Of a DNA stretch of 5,191 nucleotides, positions 1 through 5,191 are shown piece after piece. A model generated the notes under the pieces. It made no database searches. It saw only the letters and a list, made by a program, of their open reading frames with translations, and was not told the DNA's origin. How positions within the stretch are numbered: position 1 is the first letter of the stretch; each line of letters opens with the position of its first letter. Made by a program: the position numbers and the translations under genes. This DNA comes from Oscillibacter sp. (GTDB lineage Bacteria > Bacillota > Clostridia > Oscillospirales > Oscillospiraceae), in contig JAKSQE010000099.1 in NCBI GenBank assembly GCA_024404295.1, positions 1-5,191 on the forward strand, written 5' to 3'.

Positions 1-257
1 CGGCATTGATCTTGCGCGGCTTCTGGATCGCCTTGCAGGCACGGGATCGCTTTGGCGCATTGCTGGTGGTGGGCTTTACGTCCCTGATCGCCATGCAGAC
101 GTTTTTGAATATCGGCGTCGTGACGGGCTTTTTGCCCACAACGGGTATCTCTCTGCCGTTTTTCAGCTATGGCGGTACTGCCTTGACGATCCAGTTGGCA
201 GAAATGGGTATTATCTTAAGCGTTTCAAGGCAAATGAAACCTACAAAGGCCGGTTAA
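1..257 (+). CDS. ftsW: SEDS-family peptidoglycan polymerase, FtsW/SpoVE type, C-terminal fragment
   Basis: This is the last 84 residues of a gene whose start lies before the window; the reading frame is open from base 3 and ends at TAA 255-257. SEDS proteins are multi-pass membrane glycosyltransferases that polymerise lipid II at the septum with a partner class B PBP. The fragment has the family's C-terminal signature: a basic loop (ALQARDRFG), a membrane segment (GALLVVGFTSLIAMQTFLNIGVV), then TGFLPTTGISLPFFSYGGTAL and a final membrane segment (about LTIQLAEMGIILSVS), followed by a short basic tail. The catalytic aspartate region is upstream and not visible. A TTG at 6 is an internal codon, not a start. 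murG follows 43 bases later, as in many dcw clusters. In spore-forming Firmicutes the copy at this position may be the sporulation paralogue SpoVE; the fragment cannot separate the two. RodA is less likely given the neighbours. Confidence 0.9.
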   Translation, partial: ALILRGFWIALQARDRFGALLVVGFTSLIAMQTFLNIGVVTGFLPTTGISLPFFSYGGTALTIQLAEMGIILSVSRQMKPTKAG

Positions 258-270
258 GTCACCGGCCTTT
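245..270 (+). terminator. Stem-loop over the ftsW stop codon, possible leaky terminator or attenuator
   Basis: A perfect 10-bp inverted repeat (AAAGGCCGGT at 245-254, ACCGGCCTTT at 261-270) encloses a 6-base loop, TAAGTC, which begins with the ftsW stop codon. Only four Ts (268-271) sit at the 3' side before CGGC, so the U tract is short. The structure would form in RNA and resembles an intrinsic terminator, but the weak U tract and the 43-base gap to murG suggest partial termination, attenuation or 3'-end protection rather than a full stop. Confidence 0.55.
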
Positions 271-300
271 TCGGCATGTTTAAAAGGGGAAGGAATCAGA

Positions 301-1440
301 ATGGATAAGAAATTGCATCGTGTCATTTTTACCTGCGGCGGCACGGCGGGACACGTGAATCCTGCCATTGCGCTGGCGCAGCTGATGGCAGCCAAGAATC
401 CCAAAACAGAATTTTTGTTTGTTGGCGCGGAGCGCGGTTTGGAGAAAGACCTTGTGCCGCAGGCTGGATATGCCTTCCGCACGGTGCATATTTCCAACTT
501 CCATCGTTCTGTGAAGCCGAAAGAGTTCAAACATAATTTGGACTCCCTGTATAACATGATGCTTCGCTCTCCCCGAGAGGCGAGGGCTATTTTGAAAGAA
601 TTTCAACCGGATATTGTGATTGGCACCGGCGGTTATGCAAGCTATCCTATGATCAAGGCGGCGGCTAAGGCCGGAATTCCCACGATGGTGCATGAGTCCA
701 ACATTGTACCGGGACTGACCACCAAAATGCTGGAGCCTTACACAAAGCGCGTGATGGTGGGGTTTGAATCTTGCCGTCAGCATTATCAACATCCGGATCG
801 AGTGGTTGTCACCGGCACGCCGGTGCGAGGAGATTTCTTTTCCACCACAAAAGAAGAAGCAAAGAAGAAACTGGGTGTGGATGACGGCAGACCGCTGGTG
901 GTGTCCTTCTGGGGATCGCTGGGTGCAGCCGGAATGAACCGCGAAATGGCAGAAATGTTGGCATTGGAAGCAGGAAAAGAGCCGTTCCATCATATCCACG
1001 GCGCAGGCAAGAGCGGATATCCCAATGTGATGAAGATGCTGAAAGAAAAGGGCGTTGCCCTGGAGAAACACCCTTCTCTGCAAGTGCGGGAATATATTTA
1101 TGACATGGCAACGGTCATGCGGGCAGCGGACCTGGTGCTCTGCCGCGCAGGTGCTTCGACCATCAGTGAATTGACGGCTCTGGGTGTGCCTGCGCTGATT
1201 GTCCCATCCCCCTATGTGACGAACAATCATCAGGAAAAGAATGCACGGGCATTGGAAGCGGCCGGAGCGGCGGCAGTCTTAACGGAGTCTGAAGCCAGCG
1301 GTCAGGTCATGTTCCAAAGGACGTGCGCTATCGTGCGGGATGAAGCACTGCTGTCGTCCATGAAAGATTCCATGGAATCTTTAGGAATTCGGGATGCCAC
1401 AGAGCGCATTTATGCCACCGTGCAGGAAATTTTGAAGTAA
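301..1440 (+). CDS. murG: UDP-GlcNAc--lipid I N-acetylglucosaminyltransferase MurG
   Basis: MurG is a GT-B glycosyltransferase on the inner face of the membrane. It transfers GlcNAc from UDP-GlcNAc to lipid I, giving lipid II. The product is 379 residues, slightly longer than E. coli MurG (355). The N-terminal acceptor domain carries the first glycine loop GGTAGHVNP (13-21, with the conserved His18), the second loop GTGGYASYP (108-116) and HESN (131-134). The C-terminal donor domain carries WGSLGAAGMN (204-213), the third glycine loop, with Trp where GGS is usual. It also has CRAGASTISE (281-290), whose Glu290 matches the glutamate that contacts the UDP-GlcNAc ribose, and NHQEKNA (309-315), matching the sugar-binding Gln/Asn segment. 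The ATG at 301 has a purine-rich site (GGGGAAGGAA, 286-295) and places the glycine loop at the usual distance from the N-terminus. It lies 43 bases after the SEDS gene and 60 before murA, probably co-transcribed. Confidence 0.97.
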   Translation: MDKKLHRVIFTCGGTAGHVNPAIALAQLMAAKNPKTEFLFVGAERGLEKDLVPQAGYAFRTVHISNFHRSVKPKEFKHNLDSLYNMMLRSPREARAILKEFQPDIVIGTGGYASYPMIKAAAKAGIPTMVHESNIVPGLTTKMLEPYTKRVMVGFESCRQHYQHPDRVVVTGTPVRGDFFSTTKEEAKKKLGVDDGRPLVVSFWGSLGAAGMNREMAEMLALEAGKEPFHHIHGAGKSGYPNVMKMLKEKGVALEKHPSLQVREYIYDMATVMRAADLVLCRAGASTISELTALGVPALIVPSPYVTNNHQEKNARALEAAGAAAVLTESEASGQVMFQRTCAIVRDEALLSSMKDSMESLGIRDATERIYATVQEILK

Positions 1441-1500
1441 CAATCCGGCGGCCTTTCCATAGGATGGAACGTAAATCCATTCTGAGTTGGAGGGGCGGAT

Positions 1501-2757
1501 ATGAGCCGACTTTTGGTATATGGCAGGAAACAGTTGCGAGGGGAGACACCCATTCAAGGCGCTAAAAACAGTGTGCTACCCATTTTGGCAGCTACTATTC
1601 TCACGGGAGACACAGTGGCTTTGCAGCATTGTCCGCACCTGCGGGACGTAGATATCTCCGTTCAGATTCTGCGGGCATTGGGATGCGATGCCCACTGGGA
1701 GATGGATACGCTGGTGGTTGATACCGCAGGCTTGAAGGGATGGAAGATCTCTGATATACTCATGAGAGAAATGCGCTCCTCTGCAATTTTCTTGGGAGCA
1801 ATGATCGCCCGCTGTCATCAGGCGGAATTAAGCTACCCCGGAGGCTGTGAGCTGGGCCCTCGACCGATTGACCTGCACTTGGCAGGGCTGAGAGCGTTGG
1901 GAACAGACATTGACGATTCCGGCGGCACGCTGCACTGCCAAACCTGTGGATTACTGGGACGGGAATTGGTTTTGAGTCTGCCATCGGTAGGCGCAACGGA
2001 AAACCTGATGTTAGCAGCCTGCGGAGCAGAGGGATGTACCACCATTACCAATGCTGCCAGAGAACCGGAAATTGTGGATCTGCAGGATTTCCTGAATGCC
2101 TGCGGAGCGGAAGTTCGAGGGGCGGGCAGCTCGACAGTGACCATCATTGGAGGAAAGCGACTGCATGGCTGCACCTATACCGTCATGCCGGATCGGATCG
2201 TGGCGGCAACCTATTTGTGTGCAGCGGCAGCCGCAACAGGGGAGATCTTCCTGCGAAACGCGAAGGAAGAACACCTTACCACGGTGACAGCACTCCTGCG
2301 AGAAGCGGGATGTGAGATTAAAAACGATACCGCAGGGATCGCTTGCTGCTGCCACCGACGGCTGCAGGCGGTGGGACCGATTCGGACAGCAGCCTATCCG
2401 GGGTTTCCGACGGATGCGCAAGCAGTACTTATGGCGGCATTATTACGCTGCCAGGGAACCAATGTGTTTGAAGAGAACATATTTTCCAACCGTTACCGCC
2501 ATGTGGATGAGTTGGTCCGCATGGGAGCAGATATTCGCGTTTCCGGACGGGTGGCGGTCGTACATGGTGTGGAGCAGCTGCAGGGAGCCTGTGTATGCTG
2601 TACGGATCTGCGTGGTGGAGCAGCATTATGCGTAGCGGCGTTGGCTGCAGAGGGAAAGAGCTGCATCGATCAACTGCGGCATCTTGACCGGGGTTATGAA
2701 GATATTTGCCGGGACTTGTCTGCCTTGGGGGCAGACATCAAACGAGTTGCATCATAA
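1501..2757 (+). CDS. murA: UDP-N-acetylglucosamine 1-carboxyvinyltransferase MurA
   Basis: MurA transfers enolpyruvate from PEP to UDP-GlcNAc, the first committed cytoplasmic step of peptidoglycan synthesis and the target of fosfomycin. The 418-residue product matches the usual length. Active-site residues known from E. coli MurA are all present, mostly at the same numbers: Lys22-Asn23 (GAKNSVLPIL), Arg92, the catalytic Cys116 in PGGCELGPRP with Arg121, Asp305 in GFPTDAQA, Arg371 in DLRGG and Arg397 in DRGYE. The catalytic position is Cys rather than the Asp linked to intrinsic fosfomycin resistance. Two similar lobes built from repeated folding units are expected from the family. A GGAGGGG site (1489-1495) precedes the ATG. 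The protein has about 22 cysteines, far more than its neighbours. Firmicutes often carry two murA paralogues; this one is embedded in the dcw cluster, so it is probably the main or a co-regulated copy. AroA (EPSP synthase) is excluded by the motifs. Confidence 0.97.
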   Translation: MSRLLVYGRKQLRGETPIQGAKNSVLPILAATILTGDTVALQHCPHLRDVDISVQILRALGCDAHWEMDTLVVDTAGLKGWKISDILMREMRSSAIFLGAMIARCHQAELSYPGGCELGPRPIDLHLAGLRALGTDIDDSGGTLHCQTCGLLGRELVLSLPSVGATENLMLAACGAEGCTTITNAAREPEIVDLQDFLNACGAEVRGAGSSTVTIIGGKRLHGCTYTVMPDRIVAATYLCAAAAATGEIFLRNAKEEHLTTVTALLREAGCEIKNDTAGIACCCHRRLQAVGPIRTAAYPGFPTDAQAVLMAALLRCQGTNVFEENIFSNRYRHVDELVRMGADIRVSGRVAVVHGVEQLQGACVCCTDLRGGAALCVAALAAEGKSCIDQLRHLDRGYEDICRDLSALGADIKRVAS

Positions 2758-2760
2758 AGA

Positions 2761-2767
2761 AAAGGAG
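2761..2767 (+). promoter_or_regulatory. Ribosome binding site that sets the ftsQ start
   Basis: AAAGGAG lies 6 bases before the ATG at 2774, just after the murA stop. It favours this start over the in-frame upstream codon at 2684, which lies inside murA and would add 30 residues with no FtsQ character. Confidence 0.85.
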
Positions 2768-2773
2768 AACGGC

Positions 2774-3553
2774 ATGGCCAGACGTAAAAGACCGAATCGG
2801 CGGCACAGGGGAAGCGGATTTCGCTTCCTCTATCGGCTGTTGTCCATGCTGGTCATTTGCGCCTGCCTGATTGCGGCGGTTACGCTGTTTTTTAAGGTGG
2901 AGACCATCCGAATCACAGGACAGGACCGATATCGTGAGGAAGAAATTTTAGCTGCTTCTGAGATCGAATTGGGGGATAACCTGTTTCTCTTAAACAAATT
3001 CGACGCAGCAAAGAAGATCTCGGAGAAACTACCATACATCGATATTGAAAACGTTTTGATCCACCGGAAGCTTCCGGACACATTATTGATCGAAGTAAAG
3101 GAATGCGGAGAACCTTTAGCAATTTTACAGGATGGTGCCGTATGGTTGGTTGGCTACACCGGAAAAATCGTGGAGCAGACAACGAGTGCGGATGGCTATA
3201 CGATTCTTGAGGGAGTTGAACTGATTTCTCCCTCGGTGGGAACTGCGATGAGTTTTGGCTCGGAGTATGCGTATCGTCTGGAAAGTGTGCTTTCTCTCTT
3301 GGATGCGCTGGAAATTTCCGGAAAGCGGGATCAGGTGCAGGGCATTCATTTGGGGAATTCTGCTTATCTGACGATGGACTTTATGGATCGTTTTACGATA
3401 AAGATGACCTATGATGCCAATTTCGCCTATAAGCTGAAAGAATTTGATGCCATCATGGAAAAGGGAACGATCCAGCCGAACATGAAGGGTACCTTTGACA
3501 TGCGGCGAAAAGACGAAATGGCAGTCTTCCATTTGGATCAGTCGAGGACATAA
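2774..3553 (+). CDS. ftsQ: Cell division protein FtsQ/DivIB
   Basis: FtsQ (DivIB in Gram-positives) is a bitopic membrane protein of the divisome. It binds the FtsL/DivIC-FtsB partners and helps control septal wall synthesis. The 259-residue product has the expected order: a strongly basic cytoplasmic tail (about 1-21, RRKRPNRRHR), one membrane segment (about 22-40, LLSMLVICACLIAAVTLFF), then a POTRA domain (about 41-109). The POTRA domain shows the hallmark strand pattern FKVETIRITGQDRY, EEEILAASEIELGDNLFLLN and ENVLIHRKLPDTLLIEVKE. A beta-domain follows (about 110-245). The family diverges quickly, so assignment rests on this architecture plus position between murA and ftsZ. The start at ATG 2774 is 16 bases after murA and has a good AAAGGAG site. 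The 3' end is followed by an AT-rich gap with no convincing terminator, so transcription may continue into ftsZ. Confidence 0.93.
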   Translation: MARRKRPNRRHRGSGFRFLYRLLSMLVICACLIAAVTLFFKVETIRITGQDRYREEEILAASEIELGDNLFLLNKFDAAKKISEKLPYIDIENVLIHRKLPDTLLIEVKECGEPLAILQDGAVWLVGYTGKIVEQTTSADGYTILEGVELISPSVGTAMSFGSEYAYRLESVLSLLDALEISGKRDQVQGIHLGNSAYLTMDFMDRFTIKMTYDANFAYKLKEFDAIMEKGTIQPNMKGTFDMRRKDEMAVFHLDQSRT

Positions 3554-3598
3554 AAATGCAGAAATTCGGACATTTTGGGGACAGAAAATCTTTTTGAA

Positions 3599-3655
3599 AA
3601 AAATATTTGAAAACGAAAGAGAATACTTGACCCAAAGAAAAAAGTGTCTTACAAT
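3599..3655 (+). promoter_or_regulatory. Housekeeping sigma-A type promoter for ftsZ
   Basis: TTGACC at 3627-3632 and TACAAT at 3650-3655 are separated by 17 bases. Each differs by one base from the consensus (TTGACA, TATAAT). An A/T-rich run at 3599-3613 (A tract, TATTTG, A tract) lies just upstream and could act as an UP element. The expected start of transcription is near 3661-3663, giving a leader of about 75 bases before the ftsZ ATG. The promoter sits in the only long gap in the cluster, which fits independent ftsZ expression. This is a sequence-pattern call, not a mapped start. Confidence 0.82.
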
Positions 3656-3678
3656 AGTATAAATTAGATATACAGGAT

Positions 3679-3702
3679 ATTGTGCCATTTTGATGGCATA
3701 AT
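3679..3702 (+). promoter_or_regulatory. Stem-loop in the predicted ftsZ 5' leader
   Basis: Bases 3679-3688 pair with 3693-3702 in a 10-bp stem with one G-U pair around a TTTG loop. The core TGCCAT/ATGGCA is perfect. There is no T tract after it, so it is not a terminator. It lies between the predicted transcription start and the ribosome binding site (3725-3730), leaving that site free. A role in mRNA stability or as a protein target is possible but unproven. Confidence 0.45.
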
Positions 3703-3724
3703 GCGCTTTGATACAAATGATAGT

Positions 3725-3730
3725 AGGAGG
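3725..3730 (+). promoter_or_regulatory. Ribosome binding site that sets the ftsZ start
   Basis: A full AGGAGG lies 6 bases before ATG 3737. It argues against the in-frame TTG at 3680, which would add 19 residues unlike any FtsZ N-terminus and would begin inside the leader hairpin. Confidence 0.92.
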
Positions 3731-3736
3731 ATCACT

Positions 3737-4873
3737 ATGGCTTTTGGATTGGAGACAGGCCCTGATTCTGTGGTCAATATTAAAGTTATCGGCGTTGGCG
3801 GCGGTGGCAACAACGTGGTCAACCGTATGGTGCATTCCGGTACGCGGAATGTGGATTTTGTAGCAGTCAACACGGATAAGCAGGCACTGAATATCTCCAG
3901 TGCTACATATAAAATTCAGATCGGTGAAAAACTGACTCATGGTCAGGGCGCCGGTTCTGATCCTGAAGTGGGCCGTAAGAGTGCAGAAGAGAGCCGCAAC
4001 CAGATTGCCAAGGCTCTGGAAAATACCGATATGGTGTTTATTACCGCCGGGATGGGCGGCGGCACCGGTACCGGTGGCGCTCCGATTGTGGCTGAAATCG
4101 CAAAGGAAATGGATATTCTGACAGTTGCCGTGGTGACGAAGCCTTTCGGCTTCGAGGGACGCCGCCGTATGCAGCAGGCAGAAGCCGGCATTGCGGAATT
4201 GCGTGAGAAGGTAGACTCTCTGGTGATCATCCCCAACGAGCGCTTGAAGCACGCTACCGATCAGAAGATCACATTTGCCAATGCATTTGAAATCGCTGAC
4301 GATGTACTGCGTCAGGCAGTGCAGTCTATTTCCGATTTGATCAAGGAGACCGGATTTATCAATCTGGACTTTGCTGATGTGACAGCCATCATGAAAGACG
4401 CTGGTATGGCACACATGGGCGTTGGCCGTGCGGCCGGCAAAAATAAGGCCGAGGAGGCTGCCAGAATGGCAATTTCCAGCCCCCTGCTGGAAACCTCTAT
4501 CGAAGGTGCCAAGGGCGTGCTGATCAACGTGACTGCATCTGAGGGCGTTGGCCTGGATGAAGTGGAGCAGGCTGCCGATCTGGTCCAGCAGGCGGTTCAT
4601 CCCGATGCACTTACCATCTTCGGTGCTACCTTTGATGAGACGCTGGATGATGAGATCCGTGTCACTGTGATCGCCACCGGCTTTGAAAAGGCTCCTGCTC
4701 AGCTGCCTAAAATGGCTCCTGTGCAGAATACCGAGCAGGCTGCCGTTGCACAGACTGCCGCACCTGCAGCACAGGCTCCTGTTCCTCTGAATGAAGAGGA
4801 TGCTGCCAAGCCTGAAGCCGTAGAAGAAGATCCCTTTGAGGACATTTTCAATATTTTCAATCATCGCGATTGA
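3737..4873 (+). CDS. ftsZ: Cell division GTPase FtsZ
   Basis: FtsZ is the bacterial tubulin homologue; GTP-dependent filaments form the ring at the division site and recruit the wall-synthesis machinery. The product is 378 residues. The GTPase domain begins with IKVIGVGGGGNN (15-26) and has the tubulin signature GGGTGTG at 107-113. The polymerisation domain includes the T7 loop NLDFADV (209-215), in which Asp211 and Asp214 complete the active site of the next subunit, and ends near IRVTVIATGF (307-316). A linker of about 47 residues rich in Ala, Pro, Gln and Glu follows (317-363). The tail ends DIFNIFNHRD (369-378), which differs from the usual conserved peptide of the D-I/V-P-x-F-L-R type. 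The protein contains no cysteine. The gene has its own promoter and is followed 11 bases later by a strong terminator. No ftsA lies between ftsQ and ftsZ. Confidence 0.99.
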   Translation: MAFGLETGPDSVVNIKVIGVGGGGNNVVNRMVHSGTRNVDFVAVNTDKQALNISSATYKIQIGEKLTHGQGAGSDPEVGRKSAEESRNQIAKALENTDMVFITAGMGGGTGTGGAPIVAEIAKEMDILTVAVVTKPFGFEGRRRMQQAEAGIAELREKVDSLVIIPNERLKHATDQKITFANAFEIADDVLRQAVQSISDLIKETGFINLDFADVTAIMKDAGMAHMGVGRAAGKNKAEEAARMAISSPLLETSIEGAKGVLINVTASEGVGLDEVEQAADLVQQAVHPDALTIFGATFDETLDDEIRVTVIATGFEKAPAQLPKMAPVQNTEQAAVAQTAAPAAQAPVPLNEEDAAKPEAVEEDPFEDIFNIFNHRD

Positions 4874-4884
4874 TAAAACATTCC

Positions 4885-4919
4885 AGGCCTCGCAGGTTTT
4901 TCCTGCGAGGCCTTTTTTT
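4885..4919 (+). terminator. Strong intrinsic terminator after ftsZ
   Basis: A perfect 12-bp stem (AGGCCTCGCAGG at 4885-4896, CCTGCGAGGCCT at 4902-4913) closes a 5-T loop and is followed by an unbroken T run to 4919. It lies 11 bases after the ftsZ stop and marks the end of the cell-division transcript. The opposite strand lacks a U tract after the stem, so it is directional. Confidence 0.96.
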
Positions 4920-5041
4920 CGCCCCAAAATCAGAACTGGCAGCCGTTTCTATGGCGTTGTTTCCGCATTTTAGCGAGACTGTTTTTTCCCTTATCGCAGA
5001 AGATACTATTGTTCGCAAAATGCGCGGATGTAAAAAAAGAA

Positions 5042-5049
5042 AAGGAGGG
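5042..5049 (+). promoter_or_regulatory. Ribosome binding site that favours a TTG start
   Basis: AAGGAGGG lies 8 bases before TTG 5058, normal spacing. The nearby ATG at 5062 is in a different frame that closes at 5172 with no protein-like character, so the site points to the TTG. Confidence 0.7.
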
Positions 5050-5057
5050 ATTGATCG

Positions 5058-5191
5058 TTGTATGAATATTTCGCAAAAGCGAACAGAGCGCGGTTTATTG
5101 CCCTTGTCATCTTGCTGGCGGCACTTTTGGGAACCACTGCATTTGCAGCAGAGCGACCGCAGCGAACTCTGATCCCGGAAGGCCATACGGT
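5058..5191 (+). CDS. Secreted or membrane-anchored protein, probable SpoIVB sporulation peptidase, N-terminal fragment
   Basis: The frame starts at TTG 5058, because an in-frame TGA at 5052-5054 excludes anything further upstream, and it runs off the window after about 45 codons. The N-terminus has positive charges (KANRAR, 7-12), a hydrophobic stretch (FIALVILLAALLGTTAFA, 13-30) and an AFA-A pattern that could be a signal peptidase site or part of an anchor. The next residues, RTLIPEGHTV (36-45), resemble the segment before the PDZ domain of SpoIVB, which usually reads like (L/V)IPGG or PxGxxxG-(I/V)-K-L. SpoIVB is a serine peptidase secreted from the forespore that triggers pro-sigma-K processing. 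The catalytic and PDZ regions lie outside the window, so the name is tentative; another exported protein is possible. It follows the ftsZ terminator and so belongs to a separate transcript, with no clear promoter in the 138-base gap. Confidence 0.55.
   Translation, partial: MYEYFAKANRARFIALVILLAALLGTTAFAAERPQRTLIPEGHT

Noticed and set aside
280..1230. 316-codon open frame on the minus strand over murG
   Set aside because: It is fully antisense to murG, rich in His and Cys, has no family signature and no plausible ribosome binding context. It is a shadow of the murG codon pattern.
1455..1469. TTCCAT-AGG-ATGGAA hairpin between murG and murA
   Set aside because: It has only six base pairs with a three-base loop and no T tract, does not involve the murA ribosome binding site, and is easily expected by chance.
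3556..3597. 13-codon frame MQKFGHFGDRKSF after ftsQ, with GAGGA 7 bases upstream, considered as a leader peptide
   Set aside because: It lies upstream of the predicted ftsZ transcription start, has no associated attenuator structure, and the GAGGA is part of the final ftsQ codons. Chance is the simplest explanation.
3598..3624. Possible sigma-H promoter for ftsZ, as known for B. subtilis ftsAZ (GAAT at 3621-3624)
   Set aside because: The -10-like AGAGAAT is present but no AGGA-type -35 element occurs at the required distance, only an A tract.
3125..4927. 600-codon open frame on the minus strand across ftsQ, the intergenic gap and ftsZ
   Set aside because: It is antisense to two certain genes and runs through the ftsZ promoter and terminator. 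The translation is rich in His, Cys, Arg and Ile with no recognisable domain, typical of a shadow frame.
4979..5009. Possible sporulation (sigma-G or sigma-F) or sigma-A promoter before the last gene, with GATACTA at 5002-5008
   Set aside because: The -10-like element differs from the CATnnTA consensus and no matching -35 element is found 16-18 bases upstream, so I did not list it as a feature.
5012..5078. Nine-base direct repeat TTCGCAAAA at 5012-5020 and 5070-5078
   Set aside because: There are only two copies, one inside the coding start of the last gene, and no link to a known operator. Probably coincidence.

Overview
The window holds part of a division and cell wall (dcw) cluster. All genes are on the + strand: the tail of an ftsW/spoVE-type SEDS gene, murG, murA, ftsQ (divIB), ftsZ, and the first ~45 codons of a secreted or membrane-anchored protein that looks like the sporulation peptidase SpoIVB. 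The mid-range base composition, strong AGGAGG-type ribosome binding sites, murA placed between murG and ftsQ, and the probable spoIVB all suggest an anaerobic, possibly spore-forming member of the Clostridia, most likely Oscillospiraceae-like. That placement is inference from gene order and protein style, not from a database match.

Layout. Bases 1-257 encode the last two membrane segments of the SEDS protein. Its stop codon lies in the loop of a perfect 10-bp inverted repeat (245-270). murG (301-1440), murA (1501-2757) and ftsQ (2774-3553) follow with gaps of 43, 60 and 16 bases, which fits a single transcript. The 183-base gap before ftsZ is AT-rich. It holds a near-consensus housekeeping promoter (TTGACC, 17 bases, TACAAT) and a 10-bp hairpin in the predicted leader. 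ftsZ (3737-4873) ends just before a strong intrinsic terminator (4885-4919), so it can be expressed as its own unit as well as by read-through. After a 138-base gap, a new reading frame starts at a TTG (5058) and runs off the end of the window.

The genes act together. MurA makes the first committed peptidoglycan precursor and MurG completes lipid II. The SEDS protein polymerises lipid II, FtsQ/DivIB helps assemble and control the divisome, and FtsZ forms the ring that places the machinery. All catalytic residues that could be checked in MurA, MurG and FtsZ are present, so these genes look functional.

There is no clear sign of a previously undescribed system, mobile element, CRISPR array or RNA gene. 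The points worth a second look are modest: the non-canonical FtsZ C-terminus together with the lack of ftsA beside it, the hairpin over the ftsW stop, the ftsZ leader hairpin, the cysteine-rich MurA, and a probable sporulation gene with a TTG start downstream of ftsZ.
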